DNA from: Prochlorococcus sp. AG-347-J21
GTDB lineage: Bacteria > Cyanobacteriota > Cyanobacteriia > PCC-6307 > Cyanobiaceae
NCBI GenBank assembly: GCA_003281455.1
Contig: QCBX01000001.1
Coordinates: 1-64,000, forward strand
Reading direction: 5' to 3'
DNA length: 64,000 nt
Positions 8,562-16,642 of the stretch are shown piece by piece; the stretch's first letter is position 1, and every line of letters starts with the position of its first letter. The translations under genes were made by a program, and so were the position numbers. The notes below the pieces were generated by a model. The model made no database searches and was not told the origin of the DNA. It worked only from the letters and a program-made list of their open reading frames with translations.

Positions 8562-9248
8562 TTACAAAGTGTTTTCTATATTTTTTAGAATATTTAATCT
8601 ATTAAATAATCCAAACGAACCAAGTTTAGTTAAATATTTAGAATTAATCTCACTATATTTTGTAGAAACTCTAGTTTTAATATCAACTGAATAATTTTTA
8701 TTTTTCGATTCTTTTTTGGAGATTTTTATTTCCTTTAAATCAAAATCATCAAATTCTACCAAATCAGAATTATCTAAATTAAGTAAAAATGAATTTAGAG
8801 TTCCCAAATATTCTTTACCAGATAATTTCGCTTTCATGAAAAGATTTGCATTCTTTGATGTGTATTCAAAAAGTTGAATATCTTTGGGAATAATTAAGGC
8901 TATTTCCTGAAAAAAAGCAGAACTTGAGCTGATATTAATGATTGCATTTTTTAGATTATTATTAAATGCTGTAATTTCATTAAGTAGTATTGATTCCTTA
9001 TCTAATTTCTTTTCCAATAAATCATATTGATCACTGAATTCTCTTAATTTATCTTTTTTATTTTCTAAAAACTTTATTTTAAAAAGAAATGGAAGTCCGA
9101 GAATTAGAGATATTGTTATTAAAGTAAATCCTGAAATCAATCCTTTTTGAACATATTTCTTAGTATCTATAAAATAGGGTTCTGGTAAATATCCGGCCTT
9201 CCTTCTATTTCGAAGTAAATCTATTTTTTTAATATCGCCTTTTATCAT
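8562..9248 (-). CDS. pilN: PilN-like pilus alignment-complex protein
   Basis: 228 residues: a cytoplasmic N-terminus of about 35 residues containing IDLLRNRRK, close to the PilN motif (I-N-L-L) that docks on PilM. A transmembrane helix follows at roughly 36-56, then a coiled coil and a small periplasmic fold. It sits between the secretin gene and the pilO-like gene, which matches the N-O order in other pilus operons. The conserved Asn of the docking motif is replaced by Asp here, so the match is not perfect. Confidence 0.68.
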   Translation of the reverse strand: MIKGDIKKIDLLRNRRKAGYLPEPYFIDTKKYVQKGLISGFTLITISLILGLPFLFKIKFLENKKDKLREFSDQYDLLEKKLDKESILLNEITAFNNNLKNAIINISSSSAFFQEIALIIPKDIQLFEYTSKNANLFMKAKLSGKEYLGTLNSFLLNLDNSDLVEFDDFDLKEIKISKKESKNKNYSVDIKTRVSTKYSEINSKYLTKLGSFGLFNRLNILKNIENTL

Positions 9249-9264
9249 TAAAAATCAGAAATCA

Positions 9265-11187
9265 TTAATCCTTAAGAATCTTAGGGGTAACTAAGATTAT
9301 TAATTCACTTTTTCTTTTTTGTGTTGCATTACTCCTAAATAAACTTCCAAGAATAGGAATATCTCCTAATACTGGGACTTTAGATGTGTTTACCCCCTCA
9401 GAGTCTTGTAGAACACCAGTAAGAATCAATGTATCTCCATTTTTAACTCTAATAATTCCTGTATCTAATTTCCTAACACTAAGTGTATTCTGTATACCGC
9501 AACCAGTAATCGATACTGATCTTGTAACAGAAGATATTGCTGGACTCAAGGCAAAAGTTACATAACCATTATCATCAATTTTATCAACTTTTGCTCCAAA
9601 TGTTATTCCAGCAGTGTTTGTATCAGCCGTACATGTAGCCACTCCATCAGTGCTACTTTGTGTAAAATTGGTAATAACCTCTTCACCGACTTTTATAAAT
9701 CCCTCATTTTTAAAAGGCCTTCCAATCGTCGCTTCATCTAAACCATCGGCTACAGAAGCAGCTCCAGATGTAAGTATGTTTGGATTTTCGCCAAGTATCA
9801 AAGTTGGTGAGGCTAAAATCTTAGCATTCTCATTTTTTATTTTTGCTTCTAACCAATTAGTAAATTTACCTTCCATCAAACCACCGGTATCTAAAATATT
9901 TGGGATATTTGTTGTTGTTGGAGGAGAGTTAGGAGGCTCCATATTACCAATTCCTATCCCTAAACCACTGTTATTAATAACTCTTGTATCTCCTGTTCGT
10001 AGTTCAAGTACATTATTTTTTATATCAGATTTAGTCAAAGTCACATCAATTATTTTTATTGTCAATGCTACTTGTCTGTGCCTTACATCCAATGATTTTA
10101 TATATTTTTCTGCAGTTCTCACAAGATCTTTGGATCCTATTAAAGTTATAGTTTGCAATCTTAAATCAGCTGTTCCAAGCAACCCAGATAACGGACCTTT
10201 TGAGAGACTATATGTCTCTATTAACTCGTCATCTAATTCTTTTTTATTAAGATAACTATCATTAACTTCTGTTCCGTCAATAGAACCACTAACAAGCATA
10301 ACTTTTGATATTGTTGCTCCTAATGTTGAGAGATAATCTGCGACTGAAGCAGCATTAACCTGATTGAGTCTATAAGTTTTAGAAAATTTTGGTTTTAAAC
10401 TCTTATTTAATATATTTTTGCCGATAAAAATAATGTTTTTCTCAAGAGTTGCCTGCAAATTTGCAGAAAGCAAAATACTATTAAAAACATCAGAAATATC
10501 TTGTTCATTAAATGTGGCGGTGATTGTACTATCTAAATTTTTTTTATTTCCTTTATCGTTTTCATCAATTATGACCATTCCATAATTTCCCAATTTTGCA
10601 ATGAACTTAAGAGTTTCAATGGAATCAGCTCCTTTTAAATTTAGAGTTATTTTAGGTCCAGCTAATTTTATGTATCCTCTAGATGGGAAGGTAAATTCAC
10701 TAGTAGAAATTTTACTGCGAGAGGGCAATGGTAAATTATTCAGAATATCTTCTTTTTTATTTTTATAGATAATTTGTTTTTTACTTTTAGGTTTTATATC
10801 AGAATTTTCATTTGTCTCTATTTTTGGCTGATTTATTTCCCCTCTATTAATAACTTCATTCTTTGGCAATTCTTTTTTAAGGTTTTTCATCGGAACTTGA
10901 TCATTTGGCTCAAAAAAGTTATCAATTTCATTTGGACTAAAAGTTTCCTCTACAAATTTCTCAAGCATTTCTGCTTCCTTAATAAGCCTCTGATCATTAT
11001 TAATAGATTTATTAACACTTGAGATATAAAGTTCGTCATTATTTTTATTTCGAGTTATCTTCGTATTTTGATTATTTAAGTTTACTTTCCTGAAAGTAAA
11101 TGCATTTGCACTAATTAAGAATTGATTAAAAATCAAAAATAAATAAATAACACTTTTACTTTTTTTAAATTTTAAAAAATTTCTCAT
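9265..11187 (-). CDS. pilQ: Outer-membrane secretin PilQ (GspD/PilQ family)
   Basis: 640 residues. An N-terminal hydrophobic segment (about 14-30) ending SANAF serves as signal peptide. A charged, Asn/Lys-rich linker follows to ~150, then an STN-like domain near 180-255 and the C-terminal secretin barrel domain. The secretin signature VPVLGDIPILGSLFR lies near residue 610, followed by SELIILVTPKIL. It forms the gated outer-membrane pore for the pilus. There is no N-terminal AMIN domain like those in many PilQ proteins, so it resembles a shortened PilQ or a GspD. PilN, PilO and PilT-type neighbours favour the pilus role. Confidence 0.85.
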   Translation of the reverse strand: MRNFLKFKKSKSVIYLFLIFNQFLISANAFTFRKVNLNNQNTKITRNKNNDELYISSVNKSINNDQRLIKEAEMLEKFVEETFSPNEIDNFFEPNDQVPMKNLKKELPKNEVINRGEINQPKIETNENSDIKPKSKKQIIYKNKKEDILNNLPLPSRSKISTSEFTFPSRGYIKLAGPKITLNLKGADSIETLKFIAKLGNYGMVIIDENDKGNKKNLDSTITATFNEQDISDVFNSILLSANLQATLEKNIIFIGKNILNKSLKPKFSKTYRLNQVNAASVADYLSTLGATISKVMLVSGSIDGTEVNDSYLNKKELDDELIETYSLSKGPLSGLLGTADLRLQTITLIGSKDLVRTAEKYIKSLDVRHRQVALTIKIIDVTLTKSDIKNNVLELRTGDTRVINNSGLGIGIGNMEPPNSPPTTTNIPNILDTGGLMEGKFTNWLEAKIKNENAKILASPTLILGENPNILTSGAASVADGLDEATIGRPFKNEGFIKVGEEVITNFTQSSTDGVATCTADTNTAGITFGAKVDKIDDNGYVTFALSPAISSVTRSVSITGCGIQNTLSVRKLDTGIIRVKNGDTLILTGVLQDSEGVNTSKVPVLGDIPILGSLFRSNATQKRKSELIILVTPKILKD

Positions 11188-11222
11188 AATTAAACTTTAT
11201 AATTATTTCACTAATTAAATAT

Positions 11223-11585
11223 TTATTTTTTCAGATTATTATGATATTCATTAAATATCATATCATTTAACTTTAATCTATAAATTGATCGTAAAGCATC
11301 AGAATCATTAATGATATTTAAATCTGGATAGTAACTTGATTTTGGTAGATTAGTTTTTAACCCAAAAAATGTTTTTAATTGACCATCTAAACTATCGTAT
11401 TTCCAATAAGGTATTGAATTTTGAAAATATGCTTGATCAAAATCATAGTTTTTTTGATTTTCAATAGGATGAATTTTATTTTCAGATGATAAAGATTTTA
11501 AACTATTCATTAATAGAAAAAATCCAAACAAAAAAAAGTAATATCTATTTCTTTTTGAATGAGCTATTTTCTTAAAAAATTCCAT
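11223..11585 (-). CDS. Small membrane-anchored protein heading the pilQ operon, unknown
   Basis: 120 residues: a basic N-terminus, one hydrophobic segment at about 13-30 (YYFFLFGFFLLMNSL) and a soluble remainder rich in Asn, Asp and Tyr. It lies 35 bp upstream of the secretin gene on the same strand, so it is probably first in the operon. Its place and topology (single anchor, periplasmic tail) would suit a PilP-like secretin partner, but no PilP motif or lipobox is visible. Function unknown. Confidence 0.55.
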   Translation of the reverse strand: MEFFKKIAHSKRNRYYFFLFGFFLLMNSLKSLSSENKIHPIENQKNYDFDQAYFQNSIPYWKYDSLDGQLKTFFGLKTNLPKSSYYPDLNIINDSDALRSIYRLKLNDMIFNEYHNNLKK

Positions 11586-11824
11586 AAATGTAAATTATTT
11601 ATCAAAAGTTTTTAATAAACTAAATTTGTATTATTTTGAATACTTATATTAATTCTACTCTAAGATAAGGAACTATTCTCAATAAGTCGTTAAGATTCAA
11701 AAAAAGTAATTTAAAAATAACTAAATTCATATTTAAAAATTTTGATTAAATTAAATAGATCGACTATATTAGTAAAAACTAATTTTTCAGAAATGTTTAA
11801 TTAATATTTAAATAGATATTATTT

Positions 11825-12094
11825 ATGGGGAAAAGAAATCTTTTCAAAAATCATATTTTTAATGTTTTAATTTTTTTTACAGGGTTTTCCGCAGGAGTAA
11901 TATTAATATGGCCTGGAATATTAACTATTGATAACAGAAAATGTTTTTTTGATATCCTTAAGGATGGAAGTGATGGGAAAGTATCACTTGGAACAATTTT
12001 ATCTATAGAACCTAATTACCTTTTAAAAATAAATAACGCAGAAACGACGTATAACAAATTATTGTTGATAGGAGATCATTGTTTTCGAGGATAA
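11825..12094 (+). CDS. Small membrane protein, unknown
   Basis: 89 residues with one hydrophobic segment near 13-35 containing Gly and Pro, then a soluble C-terminal part with two Cys. ATG 11825 starts divergently from the pilus operon across a 239-bp AT-rich spacer. A second small membrane protein follows after 3 bp, suggesting a two-gene operon. A cysteine near each end (KCFF, HCFRG) could form a disulfide outside the membrane. No family recognised. Confidence 0.5.
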   Translation: MGKRNLFKNHIFNVLIFFTGFSAGVILIWPGILTIDNRKCFFDILKDGSDGKVSLGTILSIEPNYLLKINNAETTYNKLLLIGDHCFRG

Positions 12095-12097
12095 AAA

Positions 12098-12439
12098 ATG
12101 AAATTCAATTTACATATAAATTTTCCTCAAAGAAGTATTTTTGGATTTAGGATTTTATCTTCATTTCAATCCTCAATTTTTTGTTACATACTTTTATTTT
12201 TTGGCAAAATTGCAAATTATTTGTTTGGTTTTAGCAAGACACAAATTATCTCTGGATCTCTTTTTAATGTCATCTTGCATACTAGTATTGTAATACTAAT
12301 AATTAATGTTATTGACAAAAGAAAACAGCTTAAAAAAATAAATTTCTTATTTTTAAATTTTATATTATTTTTATTTTTACCTTTTTCATTTTATATGATT
12401 TTTAAATACACTTTGGTTTTATTCTCTTTCTGGATTTGA
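12098..12439 (+). CDS. Small multi-pass membrane protein, unknown
   Basis: 113 residues, almost entirely hydrophobic, with about three transmembrane segments separated by short basic loops (DKRKQLKK). It starts 3 bp after the preceding small membrane gene. No domain recognised. The Phe/Leu/Ile-heavy composition is partly a product of AT-rich sequence, but the abutting starts and clear ATG make a real gene more likely than not. Confidence 0.45.
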   Translation: MKFNLHINFPQRSIFGFRILSSFQSSIFCYILLFFGKIANYLFGFSKTQIISGSLFNVILHTSIVILIINVIDKRKQLKKINFLFLNFILFLFLPFSFYMIFKYTLVLFSFWI

Positions 12440-12656
12440 TTTTTTTTTAATTTATATAGTACATATTAAATTTTCAAAGATTATATGATTTCAAATAACT
12501 TTCTATATTCTGTTAATTAAAATTTTAAAAAACCTTTTGTGGATTTGTCCAATGTTTTTGAGTTTCTAATCTGAAAATTAAATTTATTTATTCTTCTAGG
12601 GATCTCTTGTTAATATAACTGGAAAAATTTTTACATAAAATACAACCAACCTTTGA

Positions 12657-12662
12657 TATAAT
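12657..12662 (+). promoter_or_regulatory. -10 element of the tRNA-Ser promoter
   Basis: A perfect TATAAT lies 28 bases before the tRNA 5' end. No good -35 box sits 16-18 bases upstream; the nearest candidate, TTTACA at 12630, is 21 bases away. Plausible promoter by position only. Confidence 0.4.
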
Positions 12663-12690
12663 GTAAAAGCAAAATTTAATATTTTCACCT

Positions 12691-12777
12691 GGAGGGGTGG
12701 TCGAGTGGTTTAAGGCTCTAGTCTTGAAAACTAGCGTGTCTGCAAGGGCACCGTGGGTTCGAATCCCACCCCCTCCG
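12691..12777 (+). tRNA. tRNA-Ser (anticodon UGA)
   Basis: 87 nt. A 7-bp acceptor stem (GGAGGGG with CCCCTCC) is followed by a D arm with the TGGTTTAAGG loop and an anticodon stem CTAGT/ACTAG. The 7-base loop CTTGAAA carries anticodon TGA. A long class II variable arm follows, typical of serine tRNA, then the T arm GTGGG-TTCGAAT-CCCAC and discriminator G. CCA is not encoded. A diverged copy of its 3' 60 nt lies at 13571-13630. Confidence 0.96.
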
Positions 12778-12797
12778 TTTCTATAACTAACTTTATT

Positions 12798-12822
12798 AAA
12801 ACTATTCCTGAGGGAGTTTTTT
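12798..12822 (+). terminator. Weak hairpin plus T-run after tRNA-Ser
   Basis: AAAACT and AGTTTT form a stem, with CC/GG pairs around a TGA loop and a two-base bulge, followed by TT. It lies 20 bases after the tRNA. Stability is low, so this is tentative. Confidence 0.35.
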
Positions 12823-12866
12823 ATTCCTCATTATTTTCGATCATTTTTCACAAGATTTCGCGTAAT

Positions 12867-12908
12867 TTCACATAATTAGGTGAAGAAAAGTGGCACAGAT
12901 TCGGCACA
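12867..12908. other. 18-bp near-palindrome followed by GGCACA direct repeats
   Basis: 12867-12884 is a near-perfect palindrome: TTCAC and GTGAA arms around TAATTA, with one mismatched pair. GGCACA follows at 12892-12897 and again at 12903-12908, 11 bp apart. This lies between tRNA-Ser and its duplicated 3' fragment. Candidate binding sites for a recombinase or regulator; no protein is assigned. Confidence 0.35.
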
Positions 12909-12968
12909 ACTAAATTAGAAAAATTAGGTTGACAATCAATCTAAAATAGGAAAAATAGTTTATTTGTT

Positions 12969-13451
12969 TTGAAAAAATTTTTTATATTAATCGCAGGCAA
13001 TTTACTATTAGCTTGTAACATTCCATTAGTTTATTCTAATGAATCTGATTTGAATTATTTTTTGAAAAATAATGAAGCAATTAAATTAATTAATGAGGGG
13101 AAAATTTCTGAGGGAGAAAAAAAATGTGATGAAATGATAGAAATGTATCCAGAAGGAAAATTAGGATACTTATGTAAAGGATCTTCCTTGCTTATTTCAG
13201 GGCTTGATAACCGAAAAGAAGAGGCTCTTAAAAATTTTACTCAAGCAATTGAAATAGACCCTGAGTATTACGAGGCATATTTTTTAAGAGGAATTTTGCA
13301 ATTTTCAATGGCTAGAAAAAGTATGTCAAAAATAGATAGAAATGCATGTAAAGATATTAAAAAAGCTTATTCAAATGGGTATCAATTTGCAATAGATTAC
13401 GTAAAAAATAATAAGTCTTTTTTAAAAAGGGATAAATGCTTTGGCTTTTAA
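12969..13451 (+). CDS. Exported TPR-repeat protein
   Basis: 160 residues starting at TTG (KKFFILIAGNLLLAC). The N-terminus is a signal peptide. A Cys in LLAC fits a weak lipobox, while cleavage after VYS would give a soluble periplasmic protein. Two tetratricopeptide-like repeats follow, the clearest near residues 80-115 (ALKNFTQAIEIDPEYYEAYFLRG). Such proteins act as protein-binding scaffolds. The gene lies between the tRNA-Ser and the diverged tRNA fragment, so it may be cargo of a former integrative element. Confidence 0.65.
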   Translation: MKKFFILIAGNLLLACNIPLVYSNESDLNYFLKNNEAIKLINEGKISEGEKKCDEMIEMYPEGKLGYLCKGSSLLISGLDNRKEEALKNFTQAIEIDPEYYEAYFLRGILQFSMARKSMSKIDRNACKDIKKAYSNGYQFAIDYVKNNKSFLKRDKCFGF

Positions 13452-13570
13452 GGGAACTTATGCAACATTAATAAGCCTATTTTTAAACGATAATCAAAAT
13501 CTAAATTGGCAAAATTTTGGCAATTATGTTTCACTAAACCACTAAACCCATTGCAATAACTTAAATCCTA

Positions 13571-13630
13571 CTAGGCTTGAAAACTAGCGTATCTGCAAGG
13601 GTACGGTGGGCTCGAATCCCACCACCTCCG
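13571..13630 (+). repeat. Diverged 3' half of tRNA-Ser (att-like duplication)
   Basis: These 60 bases match 12718-12777 of the intact tRNA-Ser(UGA) at 54 of 60 positions, covering the anticodon stem-loop, variable arm, T arm and acceptor 3' strand through the final G. The 5' half of the tRNA is absent, so this is not a functional tRNA. A partial tRNA 3' end in direct orientation is the usual scar of tyrosine-recombinase integration at a tRNA gene. The six mismatches show it is old or came with the element. Confidence 0.85.
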
Positions 13631-13714
13631 TTCTAGTAAAATCAACTTAAATTCAACCGAATAATATAAACGCCTTTTTGATACGTCTTTGTTATTATAA
13701 GTTTTATTTGATTT

Positions 13715-13915
13715 ATGAATAAAGGATTCGCCACAGATAATTTAATATCCAAAAAATCGAAAAAAAAAAATGTTTCAAATGAACCTCAAGGAAGATTAAT
13801 ATCTTGGTCTCCTTGGCCACCAGCTAATTTTCAGACAAGATATCCTGCTTTCCCTTTTGTTCTAACAATATTAATCATAGTAATCGGGCAATGGTATTTA
13901 TCTCTACTAAGGTAA
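13715..13915 (+). CDS. Small single-span membrane protein, unknown
   Basis: 66 residues: a basic, Lys-rich N-terminus, a Trp/Pro-rich segment (SWSPWPPANF) and one C-terminal transmembrane helix near 46-64. The layout resembles small thylakoid proteins, but the Glu/Asn/Arg chlorophyll-binding motif of high-light-inducible proteins is absent. It starts 84 bp after the tRNA fragment. No family recognised. Confidence 0.55.
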   Translation: MNKGFATDNLISKKSKKKNVSNEPQGRLISWSPWPPANFQTRYPAFPFVLTILIIVIGQWYLSLLR

Positions 13916-13969
13916 CCTGAACATGCTTTTGTCTTTGAATTCTAGATGAATTGAGTTTGAGATTTTATT

Positions 13970-14554
13970 TTGTTTTTTTCAATTTTATTATTAGCCCATT
14001 TTCAAGCGGCCATCATACCAATATTATTAGGTATTAGATCGATCAATAAATTTAAACATATAAGCAAAAACAAATTTATACCTCCAGGTTTTATTTTTTT
14101 AGGATTAGCATCAATTTCTGAGATGATAGATCATACTCAAACATTTTGGATTTATGTAGATCATTCCTCTTTTTTTAATTGGTTATTTTATTCTTTCCTA
14201 TCTTTAGGCCTAACATGTTTATCAATATCAGTTGTAAAAAATAAATTTATTCCAACAACTAATTTTTGCATTTCTTTATGTTCAATATTCTCATATTTTT
14301 TATTTGATAAATCTTTTGCTCTTCTTTTTCAAGTAATAATAAGTATCCTTCTAATTATAAATTGGCAAAGAGTTTTTAAAGATTGGCTTTTTATCCTTTA
14401 CCCAATATTTGGAATTTTTTTTACAACTTTCTTTGGAACAAGGCTCTCAATTAGTGGCGATCAATTTTGGCATGTTTTAATAGGCCCATCTGGAACAATT
14501 AGCGCTCTGACCTTTTATTTAGTATTAAAGAGATCGGGCAAAAAATTTACTTAA
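13970..14554 (+). CDS. Polytopic membrane protein, unknown
   Basis: 194 residues with about six predicted transmembrane helices. Start is TTG 13970; the in-frame ATG at 13946 is followed at once by a stop. Conserved-looking polar residues inside the membrane region include Glu, Asp and His (SEMIDHTQTFWIYVDH) and a later GDQFWHVLIGPSG motif. In-membrane His residues could bind metal or haem; that is speculation. It ends 7 bp before the next gene, probably co-transcribed. Confidence 0.6.
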   Translation: MFFSILLLAHFQAAIIPILLGIRSINKFKHISKNKFIPPGFIFLGLASISEMIDHTQTFWIYVDHSSFFNWLFYSFLSLGLTCLSISVVKNKFIPTTNFCISLCSIFSYFLFDKSFALLFQVIISILLIINWQRVFKDWLFILYPIFGIFFTTFFGTRLSISGDQFWHVLIGPSGTISALTFYLVLKRSGKKFT

Positions 14555-14561
14555 GATTCTT

Positions 14562-14891
14562 ATGAAAATAATTGTATTTACAAGTTTTATAGTGTGTTTA
14601 GTCACAATAATCTCTCCAGTAAGAATCCTTGCTGATACGGCACTTGATGTGTACATGAATGATTTTTATTCTAAATCGAATGCAGCTAGCCAGATTCTTA
14701 AAGAAATCGAAAATAGTCTAAAAGAGGGATCAAGAAAAAAAGTATGCTCTAGGCAAAGAGAGGCAGCAAGATTAGGCCTATTAGCTAATAAATCATTAAT
14801 TAAAGCCTTTGAAATAGAGGGAGCTAATCCACCAATGCAAGCAATAAAGGCAAGTCAACAAAGATGGGAATCTATTCTGAATGAGTGCTGA
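14562..14891 (+). CDS. Exported helical protein, unknown
   Basis: 109 residues with a Sec-type signal peptide (hydrophobic 3-20, cleavage likely after RILA) and a mature helical domain of about 85 residues with two Cys (KKVCSRQ and the last residue). The two Cys may form a disulfide. It starts 7 bp after the polytopic membrane protein gene. No family recognised. Confidence 0.6.
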   Translation: MKIIVFTSFIVCLVTIISPVRILADTALDVYMNDFYSKSNAASQILKEIENSLKEGSRKKVCSRQREAARLGLLANKSLIKAFEIEGANPPMQAIKASQQRWESILNEC

Positions 14892-14918
14892 AGAAAGTCA
14901 GTAAATCTATAAATCTTT

Positions 14919-15353
14919 TTAAATTTGCATTCTTACAGATTTACTAATTAAGGGAATTTCAGGTTCAACTCCATAAATACATTGAGAAATCGAATAAATA
15001 AAAATACATAGTGTAAATATAAAAATTATTGAGCCTAATTCAACTATGGGAAATATTCTCAAGAGATATGAAATTATTATTAAAGCAATATCAATTAATA
15101 AAGCTTGGCATGCGTTATATCTAACGAAATAGGGAACATTTGGATTTCTTACTAATCCAGCAAACAAAATTATAAATAATAAAAGACTACCAAAAGGCAA
15201 AGATTTTTCAATTATTGCTATCGGAAAAGTTAGTAATAATATTATTTTTAAAAATGAATATTTATAGAACAAATAATATCCAAAAGGTATTGATGCCTTT
15301 AATGGCAAAGTATACAAAAATACTGATGAGAGTCTTTGGAATATCTGATTCAA
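14919..15353 (-). CDS. Tic20-like membrane protein
   Basis: 144 residues with four predicted transmembrane helices. The segment VRNPNVPYFVRYNACQALL and a following hydrophobic stretch match what I know of cyanobacterial Tic20/Ycf60 proteins, relatives of the chloroplast inner-envelope import channel. The cyanobacterial role is unsettled. Stands alone on the minus strand, converging with the exported helical protein gene. The assignment rests on one motif and topology. Confidence 0.6.
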   Translation of the reverse strand: MNQIFQRLSSVFLYTLPLKASIPFGYYLFYKYSFLKIILLLTFPIAIIEKSLPFGSLLLFIILFAGLVRNPNVPYFVRYNACQALLIDIALIIISYLLRIFPIVELGSIIFIFTLCIFIYSISQCIYGVEPEIPLISKSVRMQI

Positions 15354-15486
15354 TATATTATTGAAATTATGTATTTATATTTTAACCTAATTTTTTGAAC
15401 TTAATACAAAGACTTACTTTCGAAAAAATCAACTTTGGCAGATGGTTATTAAATATTAGATAATTGATTCAGGTTCATAATTCAAA

Positions 15487-15876
15487 ATGCGTATCCTACA
15501 TACAATGTTGAGGGTTGGAGATTTAGATAAATCTATTGATTTCTACGTCAATAGATTAGGAATGAATTTATTGCGAAAAAAGGATTACCCTCATGGAAAA
15601 TTCACTTTGGCATTTGTTGGTTATGGCTCAGAAAAAGAAAACTCAGTAATTGAACTAACTTATAACTGGGGAAAAAAGTCTGAAGACTATGAGCTTGGAG
15701 ATAAATATGGTCATATAGCTATTGGAGTAGAAGATATTCATCTAATTTGCCAAGGATTAGAAAAAAATGGTTGTAAAATAACAACCAAACCCAAAAAAAT
15801 GAAAAACAGTACTACTGTCTTGGCTTTTGTTGAAGATCCTGATGGTTATAAAATTGAACTTATTGAAAGAGATTAA
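15487..15876 (+). CDS. gloA: Lactoylglutathione lyase (glyoxalase I)
   Basis: 129 residues, normal length for bacterial glyoxalase I, which converts the methylglyoxal-glutathione hemithioacetal to S-lactoylglutathione. The two beta-alpha-beta-beta-beta modules are clear. Metal ligands of the family are present: His5 ([12 protein letters not shown]), a Glu in VIELTYNW, a His in GHIAIGVED and a C-terminal Glu in KIELIE. Four ligands of this type fit a Ni/Co-preferring enzyme. It has its own upstream spacer and no operon partner. Confidence 0.9.
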   Translation: MRILHTMLRVGDLDKSIDFYVNRLGMNLLRKKDYPHGKFTLAFVGYGSEKENSVIELTYNWGKKSEDYELGDKYGHIAIGVEDIHLICQGLEKNGCKITTKPKKMKNSTTVLAFVEDPDGYKIELIERD

Positions 15877-16142
15877 AAGTTCAGAAGTTTTTAATTAAAT
15901 AAACAAATAACTAAAATTTAAAAAGATTAAATTATCAAATATATCTTTATTCAATTAACAAAAAATACCTCTAAGATCACATTGGATGGATTCTGCAGTT
16001 TCAATATATTGTAAAAGATTATTTTAAGACGAGGAATTATTAAAAATAAAATTAAAACTTTAAACAATCTGCACTAATTCTATTTAGATTGAGTAGACAA
16101 TCTATATAGATTTATATATCATAGAATTATCTTATAAAGCTT

Positions 16143-16640
16143 ATGCCTAGTAATTGGTCAAAAATAAGAGATGAATGGCTTGATAGAACCGCGGTTGCGA
16201 AAGATGATGCTAAATGGGCATTAGAAGCTTTAATTAATTCTGAAGAAGAGTTATTTGAAATAGAACAAAAAATAAAGAATAAAGAGGACGCTATAAGCCA
16301 AGTAAAATTTTTGAAGAAAAAGGTTAAAGAAACTATTTCCTCTAAAGAAATTAGTCTCGATGATATTGCATTAAATACTTCAAATTCAAACAAAGTACAG
16401 ATCTCAGTACCATCAAATCTTACTTATCTTTTGAAAGTTTGGGCCGCAGCAGAAGGAAGAGATCTATCAAGTGTTGCTTTTCAATGTTTAGAAACTGGTA
16501 TAAGGGAAATGAAAAGCAAAGGTTCAATACCTTCAATAGCAGTAAATAGATATGACTCGGCTTGTCAAAAGAGGATTGCACTAGCAGAAGTAAACAATCT
16601 ATTGGAGAAATACGAATTAGCTCAGGATGAAATCAGATAA
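16143..16640 (+). CDS. Coiled-coil protein with ribbon-helix-helix-like C-terminal domain
   Basis: 165 residues. The N-terminal half is helical with coiled-coil character and many Glu/Lys. Residues ~85-123 (KVQISVPSNLTYLLKVWAAA onward) have the beta-strand plus two-helix pattern of ribbon-helix-helix DNA-binding domains, with the alternating polar strand (QISVPS) that would contact DNA. A short helical tail follows. It ends 2 bp before the next gene. Possible regulator or DNA-associated protein; function unproven. Confidence 0.6.
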   Translation: MPSNWSKIRDEWLDRTAVAKDDAKWALEALINSEEELFEIEQKIKNKEDAISQVKFLKKKVKETISSKEISLDDIALNTSNSNKVQISVPSNLTYLLKVWAAAEGRDLSSVAFQCLETGIREMKSKGSIPSIAVNRYDSACQKRIALAEVNNLLEKYELAQDEIR

Positions 16641-16642
16641 TA

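Noticed and set aside
9614-10255. 213-residue open frame on the plus strand inside the secretin gene
   Set aside because: Antisense to a clear secretin with its signature and signal peptide; the frame encodes no recognisable domain and reflects codon bias of the real gene.
1307-11187. Type II secretion system instead of type IV pilus
   Set aside because: pilT is present, and PilM/PilN/PilO-like proteins accompany the secretin, which favours a pilus; a secretion role remains possible but is less supported.
12440-12690. Additional small genes upstream of tRNA-Ser
   Set aside because: The stretch is very AT-rich with frequent stops in all frames; only a -10-like promoter element is supported.
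13571-13630. A second tRNA-Ser gene
   Set aside because: The 5' acceptor strand and D arm are absent and six positions differ, so it cannot fold as a tRNA; treated as an integration scar instead.
15877-16142. A small gene between gloA and the RHH-like gene
   Set aside because: No frame of useful length with a start and ribosome binding site; likely only the promoter of the downstream pair.
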